From the NCBI GenBank assembly GCA_947588645.1, contig CANPYO010000004.1:1-58079 (forward strand): a stretch of 58,079 bases of DNA, written 5' to 3'. The notes beneath the pieces were generated by a model. The model was not told where the DNA came from. It made no database searches and saw only the letters and a program-made list of their open reading frames with translations. A program made the position numbers and the translations under genes. This document shows positions 17,046-25,574 of the stretch, piece by piece. Source of the stretch: an uncultured Akkermansia sp. GTDB taxonomy: Bacteria > Verrucomicrobiota > Verrucomicrobiia > Verrucomicrobiales > Akkermansiaceae. Position 1 is the first letter of the stretch, and each line of letters begins with the position of its first letter.

Positions 17046-20000
17046 ATGCCGAAAGATACAACCATCCGCAAGATACTTGTCATCGGGTCCGGGCCTATCA
17101 TCATTGGGCAGGGGTGCGAGTTTGACTATTCGGGGACGCAAGCATGCAAAGCTCTGAAGGAAGAGGGGTATGAGGTCGTGCTGGTGAACTCGAATCCGGC
17201 GACAATCATGACGGATCCGGAGACAGCGCCTCGCACGTATGTGGAGCCGATTACGCCGGAATACGTGGAAAAGATCATTGCTCGAGAGAAGCCGGACGCC
17301 CTGCTGCCGACGTTGGGGGGGCAGACGGCTCTCAACTGCGCCATGGAGCTATACCGCCAGGGAGTGCTTGAAAAGTATCATGTGCGCATGATTGGGGCAA
17401 GCGCGGACGCAATTGACAAAGGAGAGGATCGCCAGCGATTCAAAGAGGCGATGATTAAAATTGGGTTGGACGTGCCTGCCAGCGGAACGGCGCACAATAT
17501 GACAGAGGCATGGAATGTGGCAAAAAACGTCATTGGCAGCTATCCCATGATCATCCGACCAGCCTTCACGTTGGGCGGGACCGGGGGCGGTATTGCGTAC
17601 AACAAAGCCGAGTTTGAAGAGATTGTAACGCGGGGGTTGGATCTTTCCCCGGTAACGGAGGTGCTCATTGAAGAATCGTTGCTTGGATGGAAGGAATATG
17701 AGATGGAGGTGATGCGCGACCGCAATGACAACTGCGTCGTGGTGTGTTCCATTGAAAACATGGATCCGATGGGCGTGCATACCGGGGATTCGATCACCGT
17801 GGCGCCCATCCAGACGCTGACGGATCGCGAGTACCAGATCATGCGTGATGCCTCATTTGCCGTGATCCGAGAGATCGGAGTGGAGACCGGCGGGAGCAAC
17901 ATCCAATTCGCCATGGATCCCAGGACGGGACGCATGATTATCATTGAGATGAACCCGCGCGTGAGCCGATCCTCTGCCCTGGCCTCCAAGGCCACCGGGT
18001 TTCCCATCGCCAAACTCGCAGCCAAGCTCGCCGTGGGCTACACGCTTGACGAACTCAAAAACGACATCACACGCGAAACACCTGCCTCCTTTGAGCCCTC
18101 CATCGACTACGTGGTCACCAAAGTTCCCCGCTTCACCTTTGAGAAATTCAAGAAGGCGGATGAACGACTCACAACGTCCATGAAGAGCGTGGGGGAGGTC
18201 ATGAGCATCGGACGCACTTTCAAAGAATCTCTGCAAAAGGCACTGCGCTCTCTGGAGACCGGGCGCTGGGGGTTCGGGTTTGATACAAAATGCCCGCAGA
18301 ATCCGACACGCGATGAAATCGCCGCAAAACTCGCCATACCTCACGCCGAGCGGATCTTCTGGCTCCAAACTGCATTTACCCACGGCTTTTCCATCGATGA
18401 AGTGCATGATCTGACTCAAATTGATCCGTGGTTCCTCGACCAGCTGCGTCAGCTTGCGGAAGCCGGTATGAAGCTCAAGCAACTCGACCTGCGAGAAGCC
18501 AAGAAGATGGGCTTTTCTGACCGCCAGATCGCGCTTGCCCGGGGATGTACGGAAGACGATGTACGAGCCGAGCGAAAAGCAAAGGGAATTATCCCGACCT
18601 ACCGGTTGGTGGACACCTGTGCCGCGGAGTTTGAGGCTTATACACCGTACTACTACTCCACCTACGGGGATGAGAACGAGGCACGTCCGAACGAGAAGAA
18701 AAAAATCGTCATCTTGGGAGGCGGGCCCAATCGAATCGGTCAGGGCATTGAGTTTGATTACTGCTGCGTTCACGCCTCATTTGCTCTGAAGGAACTCGGG
18801 TACGAGACCATCATGGTGAACTCCAACCCCGAGACGGTTTCCACCGACTACGATACATCCGACAAGCTTTACTTTGAACCGCTGACCTTGGAGGATGTGC
18901 TCAACATCTGCGACCAGGAGAAACCGGACGGTGTGATCGTACAATTTGGCGGACAAACGCCGCTGAATCTCGCCGCAGCCTTGCAAGAACGCGGCGTGCC
19001 CATCATTGGCACCAGCCCGCGCAGCATCGAACTGGCTGAGGATCGTAAATACTTCTCTGCTCTCTTGGATGAAATTGGGCTGAAACAGGCAGAGGCCGGT
19101 ACGGCCACGAACGAGGAAGAGGCTGTGCAGGTGGCGCACCGCATCGGTTTCCCTGTCCTGGTGCGTCCCTCCTTTGTGTTGGGCGGGCGCGCCATGATGA
19201 TTGTGTACGACGAGAATGAGCTGCGCACCTACATGCGCGAGGCGGTGGATGCCTCACCGGAACGTCCGGTGCTGGTGGATCGCTTCCTCCAACACGCCAT
19301 GGAGATTGATGTGGATGTGATAGCCGATGGCACGACGAGCGTCGTGGGAGCTATCATGCAACACGTAGAACCTGCCGGCATTCACTCCGGCGACTCTGCC
19401 TGCATGATTCCGCCCAACAAGGTTTCCCCCGCCATGCACAAGGAAATGATGCGCGCCGCCAAAGAACTGGCCGCACGGCTCAATGTGAAGGGGCTCATGA
19501 ACTGCCAATTTGCCATCAAGGATGAGCAGCTCTACGTCATTGAGGTCAACCCGCGTGCCTCGCGCACCATCCCCTTTGTCTCCAAGTCGATCGGCGTGCC
19601 ATTGGCTAAACTCGCGGCCAAAGTGATGAGCGGCATGACGCTTGCGGAACTGAATTTCACCAAGGAGGTGGTGCCCTCGTACTACACAGTGAAAGAGGCT
19701 GTGTTCCCTTGGAATCGCTTCCCGGGCATCGACGTCGTTCTCGGACCGGAGATGCACTCCACGGGTGAGGTCATGGGCATTGATCGCGACCCGGAGATCG
19801 CCTACATGAAGAGCCAGATTTCAGCATTCAACCCGCTGCCAAGCTCGGGGCTCGTCTTCATTTCCGTCAATGACCGCGACAAAGAAGTCGTTGTCCCCAT
19901 TGCGCAGGATATCGCCCAGGCAGGCTTCTCCATCTGTGCCACCAAGGGGACGATGGATCACCTGCTCAAACACGGCATTATTTGCTCGCGAGCTTACAAA

Positions 20001-20252
20001 GTGCTGGAGGGACACCGTCCCAACATCGTAGATCGCATCAAGAACGGCGACATCGTTTTCGTCGTCAACACGCCGGGCTCACATGATGCGCGCGAGGATG
20101 AAGTGGCAATCCGCGCCGCAGCCGTGAACAACAACATCTCCTACTGCACGGATCTCTCCTCCGCCAAAGCCTGCGCCGCAGCAATTCTCCACAACATGCA
20201 CAAGGTCACTAACGTGTGTACGCTGCAAGAATTTCACGCGAGTAATTTCTAA
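17046..20252 (+). CDS. carB: Carbamoyl-phosphate synthase large subunit
   Basis: CarB makes carbamoyl phosphate from ammonia (delivered by CarA), bicarbonate and two ATP, for arginine and pyrimidine synthesis. At 1068 residues it matches the family length. It has two homologous ATP-grasp halves, each opening with a Rossmann motif ([19 protein letters not shown] and [19 protein letters not shown]), the paired VNSNP signatures, FTLGGTGGG and FVLGGRAMM loops, and a C-terminal MGS-like allosteric domain (ATKGT region). The start [14 protein letters not shown] was preferred over an upstream frame extension because that lies in repeat DNA. carA is not adjacent, so the subunits are encoded apart. 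Confidence 0.97.
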   Translation: MPKDTTIRKILVIGSGPIIIGQGCEFDYSGTQACKALKEEGYEVVLVNSNPATIMTDPETAPRTYVEPITPEYVEKIIAREKPDALLPTLGGQTALNCAMELYRQGVLEKYHVRMIGASADAIDKGEDRQRFKEAMIKIGLDVPASGTAHNMTEAWNVAKNVIGSYPMIIRPAFTLGGTGGGIAYNKAEFEEIVTRGLDLSPVTEVLIEESLLGWKEYEMEVMRDRNDNCVVVCSIENMDPMGVHTGDSITVAPIQTLTDREYQIMRDASFAVIREIGVETGGSNIQFAMDPRTGRMIIIEMNPRVSRSSALASKATGFPIAKLAAKLAVGYTLDELKNDITRETPASFEPSIDYVVTKVPRFTFEKFKKADERLTTSMKSVGEVMSIGRTFKESLQKALRSLETGRWGFGFDTKCPQNPTRDEIAAKLAIPHAERIFWLQTAFTHGFSIDEVHDLTQIDPWFLDQLRQLAEAGMKLKQLDLREAKKMGFSDRQIALARGCTEDDVRAERKAKGIIPTYRLVDTCAAEFEAYTPYYYSTYGDENEARPNEKKKIVILGGGPNRIGQGIEFDYCCVHASFALKELGYETIMVNSNPETVSTDYDTSDKLYFEPLTLEDVLNICDQEKPDGVIVQFGGQTPLNLAAALQERGVPIIGTSPRSIELAEDRKYFSALLDEIGLKQAEAGTATNEEEAVQVAHRIGFPVLVRPSFVLGGRAMMIVYDENELRTYMREAVDASPERPVLVDRFLQHAMEIDVDVIADGTTSVVGAIMQHVEPAGIHSGDSACMIPPNKVSPAMHKEMMRAAKELAARLNVKGLMNCQFAIKDEQLYVIEVNPRASRTIPFVSKSIGVPLAKLAAKVMSGMTLAELNFTKEVVPSYYTVKEAVFPWNRFPGIDVVLGPEMHSTGEVMGIDRDPEIAYMKSQISAFNPLPSSGLVFISVNDRDKEVVVPIAQDIAQAGFSICATKGTMDHLLKHGIICSRAYKVLEGHRPNIVDRIKNGDIVFVVNTPGSHDAREDEVAIRAAAVNNNISYCTDLSSAKACAAAILHNMHKVTNVCTLQEFHASNF

Positions 20253-20264
20253 ACCTCACAGCTT

Positions 20265-21098
20265 ATGGAAGAAGTCATGACGACCGAGTGGACGAATGAA
20301 TTGCTGACGATATGGCACAAGCTGCTGGATGGCGGATGGGTTACCCTCACCGTTCATCTGATTCTCGCGTTCATCATTACGCGTATCGTGAAGAACGTGT
20401 TTCTTCGCTACACGCGCACGCGCAAGCACACACACCCGGCTGTGCGTTTTCTGGCGAAGCTGATCAACTCCACGATTTGGGTGCTGGCCTTGGTGCAGGC
20501 TCTACGGGCAATCGGCGTGGATTTGGTGAGCATACTGGGTGCGGCCGGAGTGGCCGGTATTGCCATCGGCTTCGCCTCCCAAACGGCCCTGAGCAACCTC
20601 ATCAGCGGCTTTTTCCTCATCTCGGAAAGCAGTTTCAAAATCGGCGATTATGTGCGCGTCGATACCTTGGAAGGCACCGTGGAAAGCATCAACCTTCTCT
20701 CCATCTACCTGCGCCAACCGGATCACTCGCTCATCCGTATTCCATGCGAAACGCTCATCAAAAATCCGGTGATCAACATGACAAACGATAAGATCCGCCG
20801 CTGCGATTTGGACGTGGGCGTGGATTACTCCTCGGATTTGGCGCATGTGCAACAAATTATCGAGCGTGTCGTTGCTGAGCAACCGGGGTTATTTGTGGAC
20901 GACAAGCACAGCACCACCGTTCTGTTCTCCGGTTTCGGCGATTCCTCGCTCAACCTGCACATCGGCGCCTGGTGCCAAACCCAGGAATACCACACCGTAC
21001 GCTATGCTTTCGCTACCGCTCTTTTGAACGCTTTTGCCGAAGCGAACATCTCCATCCCCTTCCCCATTCGTGATGTCCGCCTGCCGAAAAAACCATGA
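20265..21098 (+). CDS. mscS: Small-conductance mechanosensitive channel, MscS family
   Basis: This inner-membrane channel opens on hypo-osmotic shock to release solutes. The 277-residue protein has three N-terminal membrane helices (about 26-45, 63-82 and a Gly/Ala-rich pore helix with LGAAGVAGIAIGFASQTALSNLISG), then the beta domain with FKIGDYVRV and LEGTVESI, and the C-terminal alpha/beta vestibule. It starts 12 bases after carB and is probably cotranscribed with it. The gap after it holds a hairpin array shared with the convergent hemC. Confidence 0.93.
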   Translation: MEEVMTTEWTNELLTIWHKLLDGGWVTLTVHLILAFIITRIVKNVFLRYTRTRKHTHPAVRFLAKLINSTIWVLALVQALRAIGVDLVSILGAAGVAGIAIGFASQTALSNLISGFFLISESSFKIGDYVRVDTLEGTVESINLLSIYLRQPDHSLIRIPCETLIKNPVINMTNDKIRRCDLDVGVDYSSDLAHVQQIIERVVAEQPGLFVDDKHSTTVLFSGFGDSSLNLHIGAWCQTQEYHTVRYAFATALLNAFAEANISIPFPIRDVRLPKKP

Positions 21099-21104
21099 TT
21101 CATT

Positions 21105-21325
21105 TACGATTTGCAGATAATGCGCAGCTGAGCTGCGGGGATGCGAAGCGGCCGACGGCTGGAAGGCAGATTAGCCAGCCCGCAGGGCTGCCCCGCAGGG
21201 GCGAAAGCGACCGACGGCCGTAAGGTCGATTAAGCCAAAAGCGATAGCTTTTGTCCCAACGGGATGAGGAGTCGTGAGGCGACTCCGAAGCAAAGCTCGT
21301 GAGGCAAGCTTGAGGCAAGCTTTTA
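21105..21325 (+). repeat. Head-to-tail array of small hairpins, copy 2
   Basis: The order of the first array is repeated between mscS and hemC: CAGCCCGCAGGGCTG, GCCCCGCAGGGGC, a hairpin with arms CGACC and GGTCG around the loop GACGGCCGTAA, AAAAGCGATAGCTTTT, GAGTCGTGAGGCGACTC and AAGCTCGTGAGGCAAGCTT. The third hairpin keeps the loop of copy 1 but has a completely different stem. The array lies between converging genes and could serve as a two-way terminator region. Confidence 0.85.
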
Positions 21326-21370
21326 GAAGCGTAGCGAAATTTTCAAAACGAAATGAACCGCAAAGGCAGG

Positions 21371-22294
21371 TCACGTGAGGGCACGGAGTGCATCTGCGGC
21401 AGCGTGTCCGATGGATTCCGGGTCGGCTGCGGAACCGCGTTGAATGTGACGCAAAGCAAGGCCGTCCGGGCAGAAATAGAGTACACGTAACTCAAGCACT
21501 GAACCCTGAATTTTTGCATAGCCCCCCACCGGTACGGAGCAATCCGCATTCAATGCTTCCAGGAAAGCCCGCTCGGCACGGACTGTCAGTTCACTCGGTT
21601 CATCATTAATGCAGCGTACAAGTTCACGCGTTGAGGCATCACAACGCTGCACCTCCACAGCGATAGCTCCTTGGCAGAGAGCAGGCATGAAGCTGTCGCA
21701 GTCCAAATCTACCAACGTTACGGTATCCGGAACAATATTCTGCAACTCACCTAAACGATTCAATCCCGCGCGGGCGAGGATGATGGCATCCATCTGCTCG
21801 CACTCTGCAAGCTTGCGCAGACGAGTCGTCACATTTCCACGTAGCTGAACTGTTCGCGCCCGCCCACTCCAATAGGCTTGCACCAATGCAGCACGCCGCA
21901 CGCTGGAAGTGCCGATGACCGGAGCATCCATGTTTGCCCCGCGGCGGATGACAAGTGTGTCGTTGATGACCTCACGCGGGAGTACGGCGGCAATCTGCAT
22001 GCGCTCATCTATGACGCCGGGCATATCCTTGCAGCTGTGCACGGCGCAATCGATCTCGCCACGTGCCAACGCCTCCTCAATTGCAGCGATGAACACGCCC
22101 TTATCCGCCGTGCCGGTAGCCTTGTTGACCTCGCAGAGAGGAATATCGGTTCGCTCATCGCCGGCAGTGCGGATGGATACTATCTGAGTCTCCATACCCG
22201 GATGTGACGCACGCAGAGCTTGCTCCACCAACTGGGCCTGCCGTACAGCCAACTCGCTGCCGCGCGTACCGATACGAAAGAACTTATGCTGCAT
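21371..22294 (-). CDS. hemC: Hydroxymethylbilane synthase (porphobilinogen deaminase)
   Basis: HemC joins four porphobilinogen molecules into hydroxymethylbilane for tetrapyrrole synthesis in the cytoplasm. The 307-residue protein shows RIGTRGSELAVRQAQLV, CAVHSCKDMP (catalytic Asp region follows the family pattern), GTSSVRRAALV, LRGNVTTRLRKL, LARAGLNRL and, near the end, NADCSVPVGGYA with the cysteine that carries the dipyrromethane cofactor. The ATG at 22294 lies 6 bases after a consensus -10 box, so the longer frame extension is not used. Confidence 0.96.
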   Translation of the reverse strand: MQHKFFRIGTRGSELAVRQAQLVEQALRASHPGMETQIVSIRTAGDERTDIPLCEVNKATGTADKGVFIAAIEEALARGEIDCAVHSCKDMPGVIDERMQIAAVLPREVINDTLVIRRGANMDAPVIGTSSVRRAALVQAYWSGRARTVQLRGNVTTRLRKLAECEQMDAIILARAGLNRLGELQNIVPDTVTLVDLDCDSFMPALCQGAIAVEVQRCDASTRELVRCINDEPSELTVRAERAFLEALNADCSVPVGGYAKIQGSVLELRVLYFCPDGLALRHIQRGSAADPESIGHAAADALRALT

Positions 22295-22300
22295 GGAGGC

Positions 22301-22329
22301 ATTGTAGCGCATGTGACGCAGGCTGTCAA
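22301..22329 (-). promoter_or_regulatory. hemC promoter, consensus and leaderless
   Basis: On the minus strand TTGACA (22329-22324), a 17-base spacer and TACAAT (22306-22301) are followed by only 6 bases before ATG at 22294. The expected transcription start falls on the A of the start codon. It is the clearest leaderless example in the window. Confidence 0.8.
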
Positions 22330-22342
22330 ATGAGAGAACCAA

Positions 22343-22390
22343 GGCAAACGCATTAGAAAATGCGTTTGCCTATGTACGATGTACGATTTG
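22343..22390 (+). repeat. Hairpin A and heptamer cassette
   Basis: GGCAAACGCATT (22343-22354), AGAA and AATGCGTTTGCC (22359-22370) form a perfect stem, followed by TATGTACGATGTACGATTT. It sits between the hemC promoter and the end of the CysJ-like gene. Confidence 0.9.
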
Positions 22391-22406
22391 AGGATTGCCT
22401 CGCGGC

Positions 22407-23531
22407 TTAGTACACGTCTTTCTGGTAGCGTTTCTGGGCCTTGAGGTCGGCCAGGTATTCAGCGGCGGCCTCCGGACTGCGTCCGCCTTCGCGGGCAATG
22501 ATCGCGAGCAGAGTTTGCTCCACATCCTTGGCCATGCGGTTGGCATCGCCGCACATGTAAACGGCTGCGCCCTTTTCCAGCCATTGCCATATCTCAGCGC
22601 CGGCTGCATCCATGAGGTGCTGCACGTAAATCTTGTGATCCTGGTCACGGCTCCACGCCACACTCATCTTGAGAGCGCCACTCTCCACGAGCGGAGCAAG
22701 TTCATCCTCATAGCAGCCATCAGTGGCTTTATACGGGTTGCCGAAGAAAAGCCACATGGGGCCGGTGGCACGGTCGATGATGCGCTGCTGCCAGAAGGCA
22801 CGGAAGGGCGCAATGCCCGTGCCGGGGCCGACCATGATGATGGGCGTCGCACCGTCCTCCGGCAAGCGGAAATTCTTGTTGCTGTGCACAAACACGCGCA
22901 CTTTGTCGCCGGGTTTGACGCGGTCTGCCAAGAAAGTGGAGCACACGCCGTTGCGGGCGCGATCATGCGATTTGTATCGCACAGCCCCCACGCACAGACT
23001 CACCTGCCCGGGCACCTGCGCCGGGCTGCTGGCGATGGAGTACAGCCGCGCCGTGAGCTTGGGCAACACGTCGACAAGCTCCGCGCCGCTGGTGAAGCGA
23101 GGCTTCATCTCCTCATCCTGCGCCAAATCCAATAAATCGCGTCCCCACACAAAGTCCTTCAGCTGCTCCTTGTCAGCGAGGATCGCCTCCAGTTTTGCAC
23201 TACCGGCAGAAGCATTCCACTTGGCAAGCGTGCTCTTCTTGAGACCGGTGATATCGTACGTAGTGATGAGCGTCTCGCGCAGCGTCATCTGCTCACCCGC
23301 TGCATCCACGACCTCTGAGGCATCCAAGCCCAGCGCCGCTATCAATGAATCCACTAACTCCGGGTCATTGTTCGGCAGCACCCCCAACGCATCGCCCGTC
23401 ACGTAGGTCAGGCCCGAATCTCCCAGCGAAATATCCACATTGATCGTTTCTTTCGCACTGCCCGGTTTCGTGATGTGACGCACGTTCATAATTTCTGCCG
23501 GATACGGATTTTTGATGCTGTAAACTTCCAT
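22407..23531 (-). CDS. CysJ-like flavoprotein reductase without flavodoxin domain
   Basis: The 374-residue protein matches the FAD/NADPH-binding half of sulfite reductase alpha subunit and relatives: RLYSIASSP (FAD binding, about 188-196), GVCSTFLADRV, GPGTGIAPFRAFWQQR (NADPH ribose and nicotinamide site), MWLFFGN, and the C-terminal KRYQKDVY typical of CysJ. The N-terminal FMN-flavodoxin domain of CysJ is absent. Electrons therefore go straight to a partner reductase or through a separate flavodoxin; this is inference. No cysI lies in the window. It has its own promoter with a leader of about 20 bases. Confidence 0.85.
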   Translation of the reverse strand: MEVYSIKNPYPAEIMNVRHITKPGSAKETINVDISLGDSGLTYVTGDALGVLPNNDPELVDSLIAALGLDASEVVDAAGEQMTLRETLITTYDITGLKKSTLAKWNASAGSAKLEAILADKEQLKDFVWGRDLLDLAQDEEMKPRFTSGAELVDVLPKLTARLYSIASSPAQVPGQVSLCVGAVRYKSHDRARNGVCSTFLADRVKPGDKVRVFVHSNKNFRLPEDGATPIIMVGPGTGIAPFRAFWQQRIIDRATGPMWLFFGNPYKATDGCYEDELAPLVESGALKMSVAWSRDQDHKIYVQHLMDAAGAEIWQWLEKGAAVYMCGDANRMAKDVEQTLLAIIAREGGRSPEAAAEYLADLKAQKRYQKDVY

Positions 23532-23557
23532 AGTCGCGTTGGGTTTGTCCGCATGTC

Positions 23558-23586
23558 ACTCTACCCGATAGACCACATTTTGTCAA
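23558..23586 (-). promoter_or_regulatory. Promoter of the CysJ-like reductase
   Basis: TTGACA (23586-23581), a 17-base spacer and TAGAGT (23563-23558) on the minus strand lie about 26 bases before the ATG at 23531. Unlike several neighbours it leaves a short 5' leader. Confidence 0.75.
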
Positions 23587-23606
23587 GGAAGGTGAATTCC
23601 CGCCAG

Positions 23607-23650
23607 GGCAAACGCATTAGAAAATGCGTTTGCCACGTACGATGTACGAT
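23607..23650 (+). repeat. Hairpin A and heptamer cassette
   Basis: GGCAAACGCATT (23607-23618), loop TAGAAAA region and AATGCGTTTGCC (23623-23634) are followed by ACGTACGATGTACGATTT. It directly adjoins the 177-bp element at 23651. Confidence 0.9.
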
Positions 23651-23827
23651 TTATTAATAATGTGCGCGTTGCGCAGATTTTTTCGAATCATTAATGTGTG
23701 CTGAGATCCCTTTAGAGCCATCATGATGATGACCGCCTGTTGTCATGATTTTTGATACGTATAAACAATAATATCAGTCAATAAGGGCATTTCCTCTGTT
23801 GATTAACTTCCCTCAAATGCGTTTGCC
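23651..23827 (+). repeat. 177-bp dispersed element, copy 1
   Basis: This segment matches 44805-44981 at roughly 85 percent identity over equal lengths. It contains GTGCGCGTTGCGCAG, the block CCCTTTAGAGCCATCAT, an imperfect stem-loop around GATGACCGCC followed by a T run, and TTTTGATACGTATAAAC. It is bounded by AATGCGTTTGCC at both ends. It encodes no protein. It could be a non-autonomous mobile element or a small RNA. Confidence 0.8.
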
Positions 23828-23852
23828 CTGGTTACCACCCACCTTGTTCCAA

Positions 23853-23880
23853 GGCAACCGCATTAGAAAATACGGTTGTC
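23853..23880 (+). repeat. Diverged hairpin A
   Basis: GGCAACCGCATT, AGAA and AATACGGTTGTC form a nearly paired stem. The A-to-C change in the left arm is matched by a T-to-G change in the right arm, and one G-T wobble is present. Confidence 0.75.
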
Positions 23881-23964
23881 ATTAGCCCTCACACCTCTGT
23901 CCAAACCAAATTTGCCCCTGTTTTTATATCAATATAATTTTTACATAATTTTTCGATATTTTTA
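23881..23964. other. AT-rich spacer upstream of the graspetide-like cassette
   Basis: A strongly AT-rich stretch (long T and A runs such as TTTTTATATCAATATAATTTTTAC) precedes the promoter at 23965. Its base composition contrasts with the GC-rich flanks. No gene is seen. Confidence 0.6.
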
Positions 23965-23993
23965 TTGACTTTTTAATCCTATATGGGTATATA
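23965..23993 (+). promoter_or_regulatory. Promoter of the graspetide-like cassette
   Basis: TTGACT (23965-23970), a 17-base spacer and TATATA (23988-23993) give a strong sigma-70 promoter in an AT-rich setting. The leader to the precursor ATG is about 70 bases. Confidence 0.7.
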
Positions 23994-24071
23994 TGCAATC
24001 GTTCAAGGTTATTTATGCGATACTTTTCGCAATTCGCCTTGCTCGATTAACTAAACCCATTAGAGATAGTC

Positions 24072-24290
24072 ATGATTACTGCAATTATCGCCAGCGTAAC
24101 GCCGTTCGTGGCGGCTCAACCTGTTGATACGGTTGTCGCCATGCCGGAGGCTCCTGTCGCTACCTACAACTGGAGCGACCAGAATGCCAAACCCATCCTC
24201 TCCGATGAGGATATGAAGAATGGTGTGTATTTCACATACACCATGGCCGGCCAAGGACAGCAAAGGATGGACGACGCAAATCTTGCCTAA
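24072..24290 (+). CDS. Putative graspetide (omega-ester/amide peptide) precursor, 72 residues
   Basis: This small gene has its own promoter and lies directly before an MvdC/MvdD-type ATP-grasp ligase, the arrangement of ribosomally made graspetides. The N-terminal half (MITAIIASVTPFVAAQ, then Val/Ala/Pro-rich) would be the leader. The C-terminal half is the probable core: S44-D45-E46-D47, then T55 and T57, a Gly/Gln turn AGQGQQ (59-64) and D67-D68. The TxT and DD pairs across the turn suit two ester links in a hairpin, but this is inference. The microviridin TxKxPSD core and PFFARYLE leader motifs are absent. Alternatively it is an unrelated small exported protein, since the N-terminus is mildly hydrophobic. 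A terminator-like hairpin follows. Confidence 0.6.
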   Translation: MITAIIASVTPFVAAQPVDTVVAMPEAPVATYNWSDQNAKPILSDEDMKNGVYFTYTMAGQGQQRMDDANLA

Positions 24291-24302
24291 AACGGAAAGA
24301 TC

Positions 24303-24343
24303 AAACGCCGTCGTTTCCTTGGAGGAGACGGCGGCGTTTTTTT
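24303..24343 (+). terminator. Terminator or attenuator between precursor and ligase
   Basis: AAACGCCGTC and GACGGCGGCGTTT form a strong stem (with a small bulge) followed by seven T at 24337-24343. It lies between precursor and ligase, so most transcripts would end after the precursor. That would give much more peptide than enzyme, as expected for a substrate-enzyme pair. Confidence 0.8.
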
Positions 24344-24356
24344 ATAACACAAAGCT

Positions 24357-25292
24357 ATGATCCTTCTACTGACCAACAGCCGGGATGTAACCACGGACAT
24401 CCTTCTGCCCTATCTCACGCCGAGAGCGGAGGTGTTCCGCTTCAACATCGACCTGTGGCGGGATTACCATTGGCGCATCGGAGCCGATAGCTACGAGCTC
24501 TCCGATCCAACGGGACGCACCTGTCGCGAGGAACAGGTAGGCGCGGTGTATGAGCGCAAGGTGATGTTTGATCCGCCGGACATCGACGTGCCTGCGCAGG
24601 GCTGCGAGGAGTCCTGGCTGCGGGCGGAGGTGCTGGCTATTTGGTCGGGCATCAAAGATCTGGCGATGGGCGCGGGCAAGCTGACGCTCATCCACCCCTC
24701 TGCCACGGGCAACTGGTACAAGATGCGCCAAATGCGTCTCGCGAACAAGTACTTCCCCGTGCTTCCATGGGAAATGATTCACGGCGTGGCGCCGCAGCTC
24801 GGTTCCTCCGTCGTCTGCAAAGCCAACACCGGCGCACCCATGGGCAGCGGATTCTGCTTTAACGTGAACCGCGTGGACCCGCAGCGCATCGACACGAACT
24901 TCCCCTGGTTCCTGCAGGTGGCAGGCGAAGCGGAATATGAGGTGACGGTGGCCTACATCGCCGGGCGCGTGTTCGCCAGCCGCATGAAGCGCGTCGGACT
25001 GAAAAGCAACGACAGTCGGCAAGCCACGGTGAATGGCGAAGCAGAGTGGGAGCCCTGCGAGCTCACTGCGGACGAAACCGAGCGTGTGTGCGCCCTGATG
25101 CGCGAAACCGGGCTCTCTTTCTCGCGGATGGATTTCCTGCGCACGAAGAATGGTCTCACCTTCCTCGAGCTGAACCCGAACGGGCAATTCGCATGGATGG
25201 ACATCAAAAACGAGCGCGGCATGCTCACCGCCATCGTCGATGAAATCATGCGGGTGCATCAAAAAAATCTGCCTGCCGCCGCGACGTCATGA
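24357..25292 (+). CDS. MvdC/MvdD-like ATP-grasp peptide ligase (graspetide synthetase)
   Basis: The 311-residue protein resembles the ATP-grasp ligases that form omega-ester or omega-amide bonds in microviridins and related peptides. It opens with a pre-ATP-grasp domain (MILLLTNSRDVTTD, then VFRFNIDLW). VGAVYERKV (61-69) corresponds to the family's YRR segment, and ATGNWYKMRQMRLA starts the central domain. VVCKAN carries the probable ATP lysine (K155). RMDF (D259) and ELNPNGQFAWMD (271-282) carry the metal ligands D, E271 and N273; NPNGQ followed by an aromatic is characteristic of this branch. It would activate Asp or Glu side chains of the upstream precursor as acyl phosphates for attack by Thr or Ser. 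A single ligase is present. It overlaps the next small gene by ATGA. Confidence 0.85.
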   Translation: MILLLTNSRDVTTDILLPYLTPRAEVFRFNIDLWRDYHWRIGADSYELSDPTGRTCREEQVGAVYERKVMFDPPDIDVPAQGCEESWLRAEVLAIWSGIKDLAMGAGKLTLIHPSATGNWYKMRQMRLANKYFPVLPWEMIHGVAPQLGSSVVCKANTGAPMGSGFCFNVNRVDPQRIDTNFPWFLQVAGEAEYEVTVAYIAGRVFASRMKRVGLKSNDSRQATVNGEAEWEPCELTADETERVCALMRETGLSFSRMDFLRTKNGLTFLELNPNGQFAWMDIKNERGMLTAIVDEIMRVHQKNLPAAATS

Positions 25293-25408
25293 ACAGGAAA
25301 ACATGTGGCACACCGATGCGAGACGTGTGGCTCGCTCTTGGTTCGCTGGTAGCGCTCTTTGCCGTGGCACTCGCCATCATTTGCGGCGTCTTGCTCTACG
25401 TAGGCTAG
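25289..25408 (+). CDS. 39-residue single-pass membrane peptide coupled to the ligase
   Basis: ATG at 25289 overlaps the ligase TGA in ATGA, so translation should be coupled. The peptide has a short polar N-terminus (MNRKTCGTPMRD) followed by one strongly hydrophobic segment (VWLALGSLVALFAVALAI and IICGVLLYVG) and ends at TAG 25406-25408. It fits one membrane helix. The coupling suggests a role with the ligase or its product, such as anchoring or export, but no family is recognised. It could also be chance, although the hydrophobic pattern makes that less likely. Confidence 0.6.
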   Translation: MNRKTCGTPMRDVWLALGSLVALFAVALAIICGVLLYVG

Positions 25409-25415
25409 AGCAAAG

Positions 25416-25475
25416 CATTTACGATTTGGGAAATTCGCGCGCGTTGCGCGGGGACGGGGCGGCTAGTGGCGCCTG
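25416..25475 (+). repeat. Heptamer and GC-palindrome cassette
   Basis: TTTACGATTTGGGAAATT leads into CGCGCGTTGCGCG and a GGCGGCTAGTGGCGCC hairpin. This partial cassette lies between the membrane peptide and the terminator shared with the peptidase gene. Confidence 0.75.
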
Positions 25476-25519
25476 TGTGTGATCCGGTGAGTTCGTCAAT
25501 GATCATAGGCCGAGCGTAA

Positions 25520-25560
25520 AAAAATGGGCGACCCGTGAAGGATCGCCCGCTTATTTTTGA
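25520..25560 (-). terminator. Terminator of the M42 peptidase gene
   Basis: On the minus strand GGGCGATCC, a short loop and GGGTCGCCC form a stem followed by seven T (25526-25520). The plus strand also has a T run after the stem, so it may act in both directions. Confidence 0.8.
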
Positions 25561-25574
25561 GGGAGGATTGCGCA

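Noticed and set aside
24366..25262. Minus-strand frame of 298 codons opposite the ATP-grasp ligase
   Set aside because: The plus frame has the complete ATP-grasp motif order and a start after a terminator; the minus frame is a His/Arg-rich shadow.
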